The notes: generated by a model from the letters alone, not told the origin. Numbered from the stretch's first letter, positions 34,891 to 48,110 are shown. The stretch is DNA of 64,000 nucleotides from Urechis unicinctus (GCA_034190875.2 CM067343.1:38660161-38724160); one strand, 5' to 3'. Translations and numbers: made by a program.

Positions 34891-35915
34891 TTGCTGTGAG
34901 CAATTTAATATTTTTGGTCATTACTTCCAATAATTACCTCACATTAGTATGTTTCCAGAAGTATTCAAATATACGTCTGACAGCATGCACCCTTCCGTCT
35001 TTCTTTAGTCTCCCTGTGCTGTTCAAATAATCAATGGTTTAAATGACAGTGTCTTTGACCTTGGTTGCTTGTTGGTTTGGGTCTTAAAGATATCAACAGC
35101 ATCAGTATATCAATTGATTATTTTCATATCAACATAATGCTTTCCTATTAATCCAATAAAATAGCGGAGTGGATTCTAAGTTACGAGTTGTACGGCAATA
35201 GCGAAATGGATACAGTCATTCGCTTTATAAAGACGCGTAGGAATATCTCACAGGCCTATATATTGATGCATTCAGAGGATTCCTACTTTACACAATGAGC
35301 TTTGTGACTGTATTAAATATGTCACCTTTTGGGCTATAGCAACCTACTTGCGCGAACGTTGCATGCACTTAATTGGACAAAATCTAATTACCAATAGATT
35401 ATTTGCCGCCTCGTTCGAATCTAGTCGACCCTGTTCCAATCACGTGATTTATATAACGCATTTCTTTTTACGCGACGTGAATGTAATAAACAGCGCAGGG
35501 AAGCAATAGCTAGCTGATACTTGGGAGAGATGAATATTTTTAACATAAAGATATGTCGTTTGAACTGTTGCTGATATGAACGACAATATAAGCTAACGTG
35601 AACCATATTTGCTCAAGCATGATTTAAGCAAGAATAGATAGTAACATAAGCCTTCACCTTTGCTATCATATCCTCTTATCTACAAGTTGGGTGCAATAAG
35701 GTCTTGCTCCAGTACCAGTTCGTTCTTTGCAGCCAACATAGAAAAGATTCATGCCAGAATGCCCTTACTTATATGTTATTTGAACGCCTTAAATTTTACA
35801 GTTTCATGTTCATGCTTCGTCGTTAACGTTTGTGCATGTGATTTGCTAGACTTGCCTTTGCAAAACAACTATCCACAGGGAATATCTCCCTCTCAAAGAT
35901 AGTGAAAACCTTAAT
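34891..35915 (+). repeat. Copy B block 4, paralogous to 6367-7535
   Basis: Aligned throughout with small deletions. Beyond 35905 B continues with GTGATTACTG, also found in the C fragment at 48100, whereas A is interrupted by the integrase element. Confidence 0.88.
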
Positions 35916-37744
35916 GTGATTACTGACGTAAAGAACGTGTAGGTTTGATGTGATTACTTTAAACCACACCACCGAAAAGATTTTGTATCTTGATTGAAAC
36001 CTAACTGCACACCTGGCCACATGTAACAAGTATTCGTGAGGCATCTTCAGATATCGGTTATCAAAAACGCTTTGCAAATTAATCACTCATACGAGTCGAT
36101 CCCGCTTTCAACTGAAATATAACCATGTTGTTGGCAGACAAAAGAAATAACTGCCAGAGCATTTTGACGTAAATGACAGAAATGTTAGCATAAGCTTGCC
36201 GATTCACATAACATCACTCAGATCCCTTCCCATTTCCAGACACATGACTCAGCCAGGCAGATATGTGCAAACTCGTGATTCGCAGCCCATCAGTGAGGGT
36301 TTGAAAGTCTGCTCAATGCTATAAGTTATAATACTACCTCATGCAATACTGCAGGATACATCAGATAAACTGTACGTGATTGATGTTAGTATCTCGATGT
36401 ATCAATTATATAGTTGGCTTAAGCTGTTTCGAGTCTGCTGATAAATGGGAGAATTTTAGTAATACAACTGAACAAAAGAATGCCATGGTTTTAGCTGAAC
36501 TATCACACTAAATATAGATTCGGAAAACTAAATCATATTTATTTTTCCTGGTTTCTTCACATAATGAAACCTACTTGATAGCCAGGCAAATGCCAAGATC
36601 GTATTAATAGGTTGACATCATTGCGTTGTGTAACGCAAAAACTATGCAATCGCGATAAAGACTCTTGAAAGTACTCTAGTATTTAATACATCGATCGTAA
36701 AAGTGGTTATTATAACGAAGTGACGATGTGATACGATGCTATAGTGAAAACAAAAGGGGATATAATCAGTTTGTTACCGTGTTGATCTAACTATATATAT
36801 GGCCAGTATTGTCCATCTCCGACAACATTCTTGTAAAGGTCAACCTATCCCGGTCGTTATTTATATGTTTGTTGTCATACAGTTACCCTGCTTCCTACAC
36901 GTGCAAGAGAAGTTTGTTATCCGTTATAGTATGACAATGCGAACATATTGAGGTCGAAGCTATGAGATCTTAGAGGACTGAAGACGTGGTGAGATCCGTG
37001 TAACCCTCGTTGGTCAGGCTGCTAATCTTGCCCAATCACCCGATATGCATATAGGTACCGGTATAATGCGGTTGCGATTGTTTGGAGAGAGAGTGACTGG
37101 AGTTACAATGGATTGGGGCGAGAGCGATTTTGGTTGCAATGGATTGGGGGAGAGCGATTTGGGTTGCAATGCATTGGGTTGCAGTTCATTGTGTAGAGAG
37201 CAACTGGTGTTGCAATGGTGTTATTGTTACATTAGTAAGCGTATATAATTTGAAATATCACTGTCGATAACATTATTTTCAGTGTCAGGTATCAGCATCC
37301 ATAAATTAGTTCGTTCAAATATCCCCTGCTCGCAAATCCGGTAATGCTATACTACTTGAAGATTGCATTATGATAAGTGACGTAGCTTAGAAATTGTTAT
37401 GCTGAGCATGTGAACATTAGGTAGTTAGGTTGTTGATTAATCATGCATTATTTACATTTGTATGCCTCCATTTACCTTAAACTGGGGTATGTGTAAATGT
37501 TGTCATAATATTGGCAACATAAGAACATTCACCACGTTCCAAATACCTCTATTATTACATCCTTGTTTACTTTCGTTCAAAACAATATATATCAGCGACA
37601 TTCCCGCCCTGTTTTGTGTAAGGCTGTTAGGTTTGTCACGTTAATACAGTATGCGTCGTGTTTGCTTGAAGGCATGTTGACAGTAAATTATTTACATAAC
37701 TGTCCCGTTGTAAACGCGTTGATATTATGGATACGTCGCCTCAC
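35916..37744. other. B-only non-coding stretch
   Basis: Occupies the place of the left part of the integrase element of copy A. Its start is shared with C near 48100 and its part 37560-37700 with C at 50960-51100 (GCCCTG-TTTGTGTAAGGC, GGCATGTTGACA). It is therefore older family sequence that copy A has lost. It contains the minisatellite listed next; no gene was seen. Confidence 0.6.
37089..37225 (+). repeat. Minisatellite with a 30-31 bp unit
   Basis: Four units begin GAGAG and contain TTGCAATGGATTGGGG or a close variant. The third has a 16-base extension. A plus-strand frame through it repeats Gly-Glu-Ser-Asp-x-Gly-Cys-Asn, which reflects the repeat and not a known protein. Confidence 0.85.
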
Positions 37745-38290
37745 GGGGTTTTTTCGCACATGTTCCCATCTCTGACTCAGTCTTCGTGCTAAATTAGGAG
37801 ACTTACCGCGAGGAAGTGTCAGCTGGGATTGAGACAGATTTGCAGTTTTCCACGCCAGTGGTTTCAGGTCAGAGGGTGCGGTAGCTTTACGTGATAAGGT
37901 GCCTGCGCTTTCGGTTGCTTTGCCGCCACATTCTTTGGGAGGGTGTTCTTTGCATGTGTCCCTTGTCCTTGTGGCCGAAATTAGTGGAGGATGTTTGAAT
38001 TATTTGTGTGATTATTTATGTTTCCTATTTATTGTGGGACGTACAATCAGTGATCCGTGAGGCCTTGGGCATGTACGCTACTGGCTTGAACGATGTTTCA
38101 AGGGATGTCCGCGAGTATCCTTGGGTCATGATGCTGGGGGTTTAAGAGAAGAAACCATGAGCGCTTGCGGAGAGTTCTCGTCGAGCGGCCAAGTAGAGAG
38201 TTGTTATCACAGTATACTCAAGCCTTGTGTTCCCTGCCGTCTTCATCACTTTGTATGTGTGAACGAAGATTTGATTGATTGACACAGCGA
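37745..38290 (+). mobile_element. 3' remnant of the integrase element in copy B
   Basis: Aligns with 9360-9530, then 9869-9900, then 10495-10585, then 11285-11450, so three internal deletions have removed the rest, including the purine run, the poly-G run and the polyadenylation signal. The left edge truncates the element further 3' than in copy A. Confidence 0.8.
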
Positions 38291-40775
38291 ACGAATATCT
38301 TTGTTATGTTAGTAAACCCATACATTGTACCTGAGACATTCTCAAATGTCGATTCTAATCTAATAACAGTAAAATTTCCTATCGACATTTGGTAAACGTT
38401 GTTCTTACTGCTCTGTGCAAAGCAGTGAATACCGGCCATTTTTTACAAAGCCTCTGTAACGGTAGAAGGATGACTTCATGTAAGAAACCACTGACTTTCT
38501 TAACAACGACATTATGTCTGGAGCATTCTGGGATATTCCGTTTTCGTCTAACCTAAACTAAGACATCATGCTATAGTCATTTCACAAATGGTAGCCTCGT
38601 TCCACCCCCTATGAATGTTTATTGAGGAGCACATATGTATACACGTGTCCCAAAGCCAACCTCATTCACTGGAATAATCTTTGTTCAAATACCGAATTGA
38701 TGCCATACTTTTTTTGCAACGTCGATGGCCTTCCGCATTTCGGACAGAAATGCAATATTGACAGCAATCAGACAGCACATTTGTTTGGTAGCCGCTTTAT
38801 ATCCAAATAAATCTAAATGCGCGATGCAGAATAAGGATCCTCAGAAAAACTGTCTCGCTATGATATCAATGTCGCTAACTTTGCAGACATTGTCATATAT
38901 AATTCCGTCTATGTTATTTCTAATATTGGCCTCTGTTTATATACACTTATGATATCTCAATATAAGTCAATACTGGTTGAAGACTAATATGACAACCATG
39001 AAGCAACAATCGATTGATAAATGTTGTACCAGCCTGGTGAACAACGGCTTAAACAGGATCTTATGTGTAGTTATATTGATATGACATGTTTATGGTGTTA
39101 ACGTGTTAGATTCATCATGTTAACTTTATCCTGGCTGAAAGCAGCTAGCGCTGATTTTCTTTTTACATCATGCTTTCAAAAAGCGGGTCTCATTTCGAAA
39201 GGATATTCCTGTGTCAAACTTTTGTTAAACAAATCACAGGTAATTTTGTGTGGGACTGTGCATTGTCTTGCATTGGAGCCATATGCGCAACGCTTCATTC
39301 TAATTCCGCACACGTGCTAACATGCCCTCATGGGACGTACTAAACCCGGAACCGGCCTAGGGCACTAAGAGCTTTGAGAAAATCATTGCTATATACTATA
39401 CTCAATATTTGTATTCGCTGGAGGTATTAGCTTCTTGTTATGACCATTCATGTAACATTATGCTATGCAGCGTATCATTTTGTTGCAAATGATTTTCAGT
39501 ATCATGTATGATTAATTAAAAGCCCACAGCAGTAAATGTAATATTCAGGGCAATCTCAGATGAGGAACGCCTAACACAAAAACAATATAACAAAGTCTTC
39601 ATACATGATGCTGTGTAAATTGATACCAGGCCACAGTGCTACATCAAAAGCATTGGACCGTTAGTCTGGGCCATTAGGTCTCTCTGTATGCATTCACAAT
39701 GGTACTGGTTTTGCCTAATTTTGCTTACTTGGTTTCGTAATGTCTGCTCTACTGCGCAAAAGGTCGAATACTGCTAATACGATTTAATAATATTCAGAAC
39801 GTCATTATTCATTAAAGAGGCGGCCTGGAACACAGTGCACCGGTATGGGTTGACCTGAGCTATATAACTCCGTAATGGCAATTGCCAATAAAAGAGACTA
39901 GTAAATTGCTGCTGCTGTTGCCGTCGATAATTAAACAGAGAAGGACAACTCGACTATGATTCATTATGTTACTGATTTCCTCATGTGTCGAATACTGTTA
40001 TGTAGTAGCACACTCCACCACGTAAAGGTGAATAGATTTCAAAACCAAGTGTGCACATTTGGTAAAGGCTCGTTTATGCTCGTTTATGCTTTTAGCATAC
40101 AGTTCACATGATAAAGATCAAACATATATAACCTACATTAAATGTATAAAATAATTACATAGCAGAAAACAATTGAATGTAATACCTGGGCAGCACAATG
40201 CATTGGTATAAATTAATATAAGATCGGATTTATATTGATGACATTTGCTGCTGCTATTATCTGCTGCTATGTACTGCTTTAATATATTCATGTATCACAG
40301 CATTTTCAGTGGGTTCTATAATTAGTACAATGTGATATAACATTGAGTATCCTGGTCTGGATATTGAGAGGGTACGCCATTATAAAGAGGGCGGTTAACA
40401 TACATTTGATTTGGTTCAGTCCATTTTAATAGCTCCTCATTGGTTTGCGTAAGATCAATGATTCTCGTCCATGTTGGTGTACTTAATGCAGAAGCGCGGC
40501 TGATTACATTATGATAACGTAAAAACAACGCATGCATGCATAGCCCGGATCTGTCTATGAGATTATATCAGACGGAATTTCCTGAAATATGACGTCATAG
40601 TGTAAGTCAGTTAATTCGTCACACTTGTACAAAATAGACATTTCCTTGCATCTAGCGACGACTTTCTGAAGAACGATAACGACAAACTGTTTTAGATTAC
40701 CCCTTCCCTGGAGTTGTTTCATGTTTTAACTGTGTTCGAGCAATGCTGATCAAACCGTTCGACTAAGAAGCATTA
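38291..40775 (+). repeat. Copy B block 5, paralogous to 11451-13162
   Basis: Contains about 38660-39060, which is lost from A but kept in C (53880-54190), and a B-only segment at about 39632-40033. No gene was seen. Confidence 0.9.
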
Positions 40776-40779
40776 GGCT

Positions 40780-40914
40780 GTGTTTTAGTCGCCGGGAACA
40801 TTAGCCCAATTAACACGTGTTTTTAGTCGCCGGGAACAAAGCATCCCTGGCCTAGCCCAATAAAACAGACGTAGTTTTTATGCTGTGATGGACACAAAGC
40901 ATCCCTGGCCTAGC
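40780..40914 (+). repeat. Two interleaved pairs of short direct repeats
   Basis: GTGTTTTAGTCGCCGGGAAC at 40780 recurs with one extra T at 40817-40838. ACAAAGCATCCCTGGCCTAG at 40836 recurs at 40894-40914. The GC-rich cores CGCCGGGAAC and CCCTGGCC stand out in this AT-rich context. Confidence 0.85.
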
Positions 40915-42882
40915 TAGTGCATGTTGTATATATTAACTCAAAAATTAAGCGATGATAAAATGGTGAATTTAACCACTGCTGATATGAGTAACTACGTTAA
41001 CACACGGATCAGATGGGCTAATTCTGGCAAGCATGACCGGTATGAGGAATGATACATACATCAGTGATTGGCAATCCGCTTTAAAATCAGTTGAACCCCA
41101 TAATGCCAAACGCATATATGATACCGTAGGTCACATTTATTGCTACTGTCCGATAGGGAAACAGCATTCATTCATTGTCATGTGTATGTTGCTTGCAAAA
41201 ATAGGTTGTATTCATATTATGAAATTTGTTTTAATGTATATATGTGTGGTGATGAACGTCGGTAATACTTGTACCGTGGCATTTCGGTCAGATGCCCACT
41301 AAAACATAAACCTATGCAGCCTTTGTATGTGGATATATTAACGCCAGATCTCACGATTCATATATCCGTTATCAAAATAGGCTACTTTCATCACACTGCC
41401 AGAACTATTCAATATTCCGATAACATCGCTGACTGAGCAAAATCATGATCGACGGCGTCTCTTTTGAGCAGCATATTAAGTGCTTCCATACAATTGCAAT
41501 TAACAAACCGCACGGAAAGATTGAGTCGAAACAGGTTTAACCTAGACATCCTGGTTAGCATCATGTGCGCAGCAAATTGATCTGAATTTATCAAATTTAT
41601 TCACAACCATATTACTGACAAATATACTTAAACTCTTAAAGTAGCTTCTTAGAAAGTGTAATCTAAAACGTTTTCATAGTGTGATTAAATCACAATGTCT
41701 TTACAGCCACGATAGTTTAAAGCTACCAACTATCTTGTTTCAAGCAATGATCTAAAGACTTACTAGATCTTATTCAAGCCTCTTCAAAACATATATGTGT
41801 ATGTATCGATGGTAGTTTTTGTATACTTGCTCATCATATACATTAATATGATCATCATGATCGCATTGTTCCAGCTAATAGTGTCACCAAGGAAGTTCAA
41901 CCAAAAATGTTAGCAACAATTAACATTATCATTATTTAATCTTGTGTGTATTATGCATTGTCAGAGACAATGTTCTGCCTGAATACTGCCCCTTTTGTAT
42001 TAAACCTGGCATTCTATAACGATTCCGTCGAGGAAAGATATTTTTAGATACCCTTCGAAGTACATTTCACCAACACTCACAACAATCCCATCGTGGAAAA
42101 TAAATCATGGAAATATTCCTGACTTCTCGTGAAAATCTGTGACCACTGTTAGATCAAATGCTTACGAGACGTAAAAACTGATTCAAATATGGCACGTTGA
42201 AGGCTCCAGAATATGGAGTTATTTTTTGTTACTTGACAAGATGGTCACATGTGTGCATATTTATGTAAACAGTGTAGTTTCGAAGCGCCAACATTGATAA
42301 AATATTTGATGATTTGGTGTTGCGTAGGTCAATTTTACGAGGTAAACGGAAAAGGAAACAAATTGAAAATTGAAACTCGCACCAAACAAATGTATCTTAA
42401 AACTAGCCACGTGATGGTGTCCTGAAACATCTTCTCTATCCCATCCATCAATCTACATTATCCCCTATGCCATTTCAGCTTGTATTTGCACGATTTCCAG
42501 TTAATCTATCGCCTCAGAGGAGATAAGGATGTGCGGAGTATCAATATCCGTTCTGGCAAAGGGATCCATCAGTGACATAGAAGCATGTACTGCGAATGTG
42601 TACAATTCCCTATTAGCTTGTTGTATTCATAATGTGTAGACAAATGTATTATTTGCAACGTAAGGTGCAGCTAGCAGAAAAGGCAAAGATATAGATTAGA
42701 ATATTTTTTTACTATCGTTGCCTCGGACAATTCTTAACAAAAATGCAATTCGTCGTTGTAAATGTAAGACTGTGTTAATTAATTAGGAATAAAATGTGCG
42801 TGTGATTGTGCTGTCTGACGCTATGTATATTCATTAAGCTTATTCGAGTAAATTAGAGCTTGAATCTAAATTATTATACAGA
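40915..42882. other. B-only stretch, partly shared with C
   Basis: 41810-42690 aligns with 48870-49640 in C (AGTGTC-CACCAA, ACATTATCCC, TCGCCTCAGAG, TTCAGTGACA, TGCGAAT). Copy A lacks the whole interval. No gene was recognised. Confidence 0.65.
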
Positions 42883-44183
42883 GTATGAAGTTACGAACAA
42901 ATCTTCTGGTACAGGGATATTAATTTTGCTATAATTTCCTTCTCCTTGCGTATGTTTCTTAATAAGTAGCAATACACCGCCTGAACCATGCAGGTGTTTA
43001 GCATGATATACAATGATAAAATGCTGTGCAAAGACGGCTGAATATTAACGAAGCATGCAACTTATTCGAATAATTATGCTCGCCGGGGAATCAAAAGCAC
43101 GGATTAGTTGTTCTCGGTCCTTTTATGTATGAAATGTGTCGGCCGAATGTTATTTATGCAGTACCACTCCATAAGGGTTCATTATTAGGTAATGCTATTG
43201 CATTAAAAATAGAGTGGCACAGCGTTGTTGATGAATCATACGCATCGGATGAGCCAGGTTGGAAGAAAATTAATATGTCCTGCATCTTTACTGGCTGCAG
43301 GGGAAAACATTCCCAATGAAATGCCATCTGGATGTGATAGGAACAAACGAGTGGATAGGTGGAGGGGGCTTGCTCTGTCGTTATTTCGCAGGATGCCATT
43401 ATTTTCCTTTTTGATTAATATAGAAAGATAATAAAGAACTGGTTATCGGGTCTTTTTTCATATTCAAGTGTATATTTTAATGGCCTCTTTTCGTTTCAAT
43501 TGATCAATAATCATGGCATTATCTACGTCAAACGAGGAAATGAATAATGTGGTGTTATTCAGGTCTATGTACAACACTGCCAATCTGCATGGGCAATGGC
43601 ATTTATGTAATTTTATTTGGCAAGATATTGTTGGGCGACAAGTGCGTAGATGCTGCGAAACCCGACAATGTTTTGTACAGTGACGTAATTGCACCACAGC
43701 CGACACCCAAAAGTTAGATCACCATCAATACATATTTTTCATGACAAAATATGATCAACAGAAGTGCCGCGATCAGGATCTTGTTCTTCGATCTGTAGCC
43801 ACGTTTAATTGTGTGGCCATAACTTGCTATAAACCTGGCTTCGCTAACAAATACTTATAGAGTTCAATGCAAAACGCATTATGCCCTGACATCGATCCGT
43901 TTGACTTTGATTCCATCAAGCATGCAAATGTGTAACCTGCTGTCTACATCAATAAAAATCATTTCAAAGCCACTTAAAATCAGAAATCAGCTTACTATTT
44001 GTGTCGCTAGGTGATTCATGACGGTATTCGGGTTACGTCGTGACAATTATGTAACTTGTTCTTTCTAGTGCAGTCATTGATTGCGGAGCCAATCTCCTTT
44101 GTGCAGGTCGCTTTTTATTAACCTACACGGCCTTATTGCAATGCATCAAAAGAGAAAGAGGAGCCAAATGAGTTAAATGCACG
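42883..44183 (+). repeat. Copy B block 6, paralogous to 13361-14550
   Basis: Aligned from TATGAAGTTACGAACAAATC to AAAGAGAAAGAGGAGCCAAA. No intact gene was seen. Confidence 0.9.
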
Positions 44184-44899
44184 TTTGTTTTACAAATTGT
44201 ATTTCCTTTATTTCTTACTTCCCGCATGCTTACTTAGCTTTCTTGAACATAATAAATGGACCATCAAACACAGCTATTACATCATGTGAATATTGTTGTA
44301 ATATTCAGATAGCGCTCATATGAGGGCATTAATGAGTTACGCATAAAATGCTTCACCATCTGGAGCTCTGTAATTGATACCATGCGTTGAAGCTATGTTG
44401 TCGGCTTGGGAGCAAGCCTCTGCGCATTCCTCGCACCTCCTTTTTACGTGCGACAGCTTGTGCTGCTCTGTGTGAACTAAACCTGTTAGACAAGATAAAA
44501 ATTCTTCTGCACGAGCGCAGCTCTAAGCGCGACGACACAGATTTATTCGCAAGGGCTAAGGCTCCGACCAATTGCCTGTAAGGCTAGCCCCAGTGTATTA
44601 ACGACACTAGTTTGCTACTAGCAATGTAAGAATAATGTGAAAGTTATTATCTATTGGTAGACGAAATTTCCGGCGAGCCAAAAGGATGTTATCATTTGCC
44701 AATAGTGCATGGGGTTATTCAGTTAAAATCAACGGAGCACACTTAAAATCAAAAATTAAGCTAGATAGCTTTGTATTCCAACCATATCGTAATTGCCGAG
44801 TATTTTGACAACACGAAAATGTAAAACGTCGTCAATTTATGTGCTCTGTATTACTGAAAAAATCCGACGAATATATTTGAGTGGTATTTGTAATGATTA
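44184..44899 (+). repeat. Copy B block 7, paralogous to 16575-17285
   Basis: Aligned from GTTTGTTTTACAAATTG. It joins block 6 directly, whereas A has 2 kb between them. Open frames on both strands correspond to those in A but show no constraint. Confidence 0.9.
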
Positions 44900-45990
44900 T
44901 GATACATTGCTAAGGTTTTGACGCGCAGGTTGTTGGTTCGATCCATATCAGTCGGTTTACGTGTGCCATGATACTCACGCAAAATAGCAGACACATAGTA
45001 TATCCGTGATTCAACATGATCACGCTGCTATGCTCATATTACTACAAAGATATAATCAAGGATCCTTTGCAAACACAGTATATTACCTGTATGAGTCCGA
45101 AATGCCATTCAATATCATCATCATTCTCAATATTTTTATTAATCTGTAGAATATGTCATAGAAAGTCATTGTGACATTCAATGCTCAACTCAACGTACTA
45201 TGGCTGTATCTCGTCAGCAAGCGCATCCACTCAAACCCTGTCTATTCAATGACGCGTTAAGCACTGTACACTGCAATGAGTCGTTGAAAGATAATTTAGC
45301 TATCACAAATGCATAGCATTCGGCTGGCTCTTAATGTCGAATGCTTTCATAAATGTCTGCATTAAATGGTACTTAGAGTATTCACATCAATGATATGGTT
45401 TTGGTTCAGCTATTTGGTGTGGCACTTCAGCGACTGTTAAGTAATAATATGTCAGTCATGGACTGGGTCACTCGACAAAATAACTTAGTGCAACGTTAGG
45501 ACGGTTTATTTCATATGAATTATTTAACACTGGCTTTGCGCTGTTAGCGCTACCAAGCGCAATACAGTAATACCGGGATAAGACGATGTTTCGATAGACG
45601 CCGTGTACGAATCCTTCGACGCAAGAGCTACATTCAACCCGATGACATCAGGACTTGGGAATACCGGCTAATTGCCCTTTAGTCTGTTTTAGTTTGTTTG
45701 AAGACAAATAATGGCTAAACGGAGCTTGAATAATGGCATATGCTTGATTCGGAAGTATTTTCGACGTTTGAACTATCGATTGAAGGCTAATCACAAAAGT
45801 GTTTCGGATCCTCTTTTATCACGGCTGATCATCAAACTGTCAAATAATCGTAGGTCATATTCAAGTTTAAGAGAGTTGAAGATGTACTCGCATGACACCA
45901 AAATGGTTAATTTTTACCGAAACACGTTGGATAACATTGATTTGAATAATGAAATAACAACTTTTAACATAGTTTGTATTGTAATGGGCA
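44900..45990 (+). repeat. Copy B block 8, paralogous to 19875-20960; right end of copy B
   Basis: Joins block 7 directly, whereas A has about 2.6 kb between them. It contains the SINE-like signal and the 107-codon frame listed separately. Confidence 0.88.
44903..44990 (+). repeat. Possible tRNA-derived SINE fragment
   Basis: GGTTCGATCC at 44935-44944 is a perfect RNA polymerase III B-box. A weak A-box-like TTGCTAAGGTTTTG lies at about 44908, and GTGCCATGATACTC follows. In copy A (19880-19960) the B-box has decayed to GTTGATCCCC. No cloverleaf could be drawn, so it is not a tRNA gene. Confidence 0.3.
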
Positions 45991-46034
45991 ATGCAGAACG
46001 CAGTGCAGAACGATTGTTGATGCTTGCGAACTAA
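45711..46034 (+). CDS. 107-codon open frame of unknown nature
   Basis: The longest non-repeat plus-strand open frame in the window. It begins MAKRSLNNGICLIRKYFRR, is basic and Leu-rich in its first half (RLIIKLSNNRRSYSSLRE) and ends ERLLMLAN. No domain, signal peptide or membrane segment is apparent. The copy A counterpart (20620-20793) is frameshifted by a stretch of about 50 bases, and early differences between the copies mostly change residues. It extends past the end of A/B homology at about 45990. A chance open frame is the more likely reading. Confidence 0.2.
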   Translation: MAKRSLNNGICLIRKYFRRLNYRLKANHKSVSDPLLSRLIIKLSNNRRSYSSLRELKMYSHDTKMVNFYRNTLDNIDLNNEITTFNIVCIVMGNAERSAERLLMLAN

Positions 46035-47869
46035 GCTTACAGTAGACTGAGGCACGTGATTGAACGGGTTTTCCAATCGTATAATATAATCGTATACCAA
46101 CAAAGTAAAAGCATCAAGTTAAGTTGCTCTCTCCCTCATATGAACTCGATGATTTATAGCGAATCTAAATTTGGGCGTGGTGACATAAAGCAAATGTCAA
46201 GTTACTGTTAACCTATCGATTAAACTAAGAGAAATGAGAAGAAATACTCGACAATAGGTATTAAGCCAACAATGTTTAATGGAAATACGTCGTATAGACA
46301 CTGTAGTGCAACAATGACATTAAATCATAGGTTGTTTTACAGCTGGCAGTTTGTGCCTCGGTCATATGAGACCTACAGGTGCTAAGGTAGAAAGCCTGTA
46401 AGCTTTACGGACGGTCTGTGGGTGTTTTACGGGTTGTTGATATACTCTTTAAAGTTTCTAAGATATATTAATATATTATTAATTTAGACAAGTGTGCCTT
46501 TTTTAAATGTGACCCCCGTTCAGTTACAGAAACTCCTTCGTATTATCTAATAGCTTTAAAACATATATAGTATACAACAGGCTTGTTTTTATCATTCAAA
46601 GCATCCTCAGACGAGTTTTTGTATATAAAACTTATTTCATAGACACAAGAAAAAGCAAATACACTAATTAAATCACCGTTTATAACATATACAAACAACA
46701 TACGTAATTATGCAAATAGACCCAAGTAACATGGGGTAAATTAGAATGATACAAAAATAAAGTCCTGGTGAGCCAAGCGCGCTATATTATTCATTTTAAT
46801 AAAAAAGGACTGAGCGAAGTCGTATATATCAATAAAAGTCCAGATCCCTAGCTAAACAGTCCATATATGTATTTTGTGTTCGACCCGTAGAGCACCTATG
46901 GGCCTTATGTGGGTTTAAACCCGTAAGGATATAGGAGTCCTACAAAAAATCTTCAAATATCATCAATCAAATAAGTATCTGTGTGGTCACCGAATAGGCA
47001 CCTAGCTTTCAATACAAGATTTTCTTATTCCAAAGTCTATCAGGTTAAACTATCCGAACGACGGTTCTGAAATGAGACTAAAAGGCTAGACTCTTTTGCA
47101 CCAGTCCAGTCACAATAAAGCACCTCCTAATATTTGCTGACTCGTTTTCCCGGGCGAAGTACTCAAATATTCCCGCAAGCTCCTAGAAAATCTGTATGTA
47201 CACAAGGGGGCTCCATATTGACGTAGAACACGCTCCACCCAAGTGCGTACGCCTGTATAACAATGCAACAAGCAATGAAGATGTCGAAAGTAAAAATAAT
47301 TGTTTATGGAATTGCATGACTAGAGAGAAGATTACCATTAGGTAACGGTCGGCTTCTGCGCAAAGCTATAGCCACAACAGAACATCAACAGGATAATGCA
47401 GCTCCTATTTTGCATGATGGCCTAAACCTTATTTAAACGCTGCATCTGGTGCTCTAAATGTTTGCATATATAGGAGCAGTTTATCACTAACACTGCAATG
47501 GTGGGTTAGCTAAGGTTAATCGATTATTGATCTTTGAGATGTATTCAAAGCACGAGCAAGATAGGTACCGTATCCCCCTATATCAATACTCAATCGAATG
47601 TCTAAGAGAACTTCGGAATTAATGTTGATATATACCAAAGGTCCTTTTGAACATTTTACAATGCTAAGCTGCTTAACAATAAGACTATTAATTGGAGTTC
47701 TACACACCAGAGATTTGTGAGTGCATTGAATATATATCATCGAACAAAAGACCTCTCTGTAGCAGCCTATTGAAATAGATAAAATTAGATAGCTAAGGAT
47801 ATCTTATCGTCTAAGAAGGGTGCAGTGCGATAAGCGTGATGAGGCGAAAAAGCGTCAGGTATCGCGCTG
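46035..47869. other. Unmatched stretch with small palindromes
   Basis: Around 46260-46360 there is loose similarity to 53740-53830 (AATACGTCGTATA, CATAGGTTGTTT). Palindromes GTAAGCTTTAC (one base off) near 46399 and GGGTTTAAACCC near 46912 flank a very AT-rich 500-bp core. No gene was recognised. Confidence 0.4.
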
Positions 47870-48110
47870 TCTGAGTTAGCTTTTGAACCCAATGCATGGA
47901 CAAATTCATGCAAGAATGCCATTTGCATTTATGTTACTTTGACGCGCACCAAATTGCAGTTGCGACAGTTTTGTGTCTTGCGCTTACGCTTCTCTGTGCG
48001 ATTTATCTAGACTTTTAGTAGCAAAACCAACCCATGCATGTATAATATATCCCGGTTAAACATGGTGAAACCTGCCATGTACTTCAATGGTCGCCACCGT
48101 GATATGATTA
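47870..48110 (+). repeat. C fragment related to 7370-7535 and 35740-35915
   Basis: Shares ATTCATGCAAGAATGCC, TTTGACGCG, CTTACG-TTC-TGTGCGATTT-TAGAC and ATATATCCC-GTAAACAT with A and B at about 70-75% identity. Confidence 0.7.

Noticed and set aside
44903..44990. A tRNA gene
   Set aside because: The B-box is perfect, but no acceptor or anticodon stem could be drawn around it.
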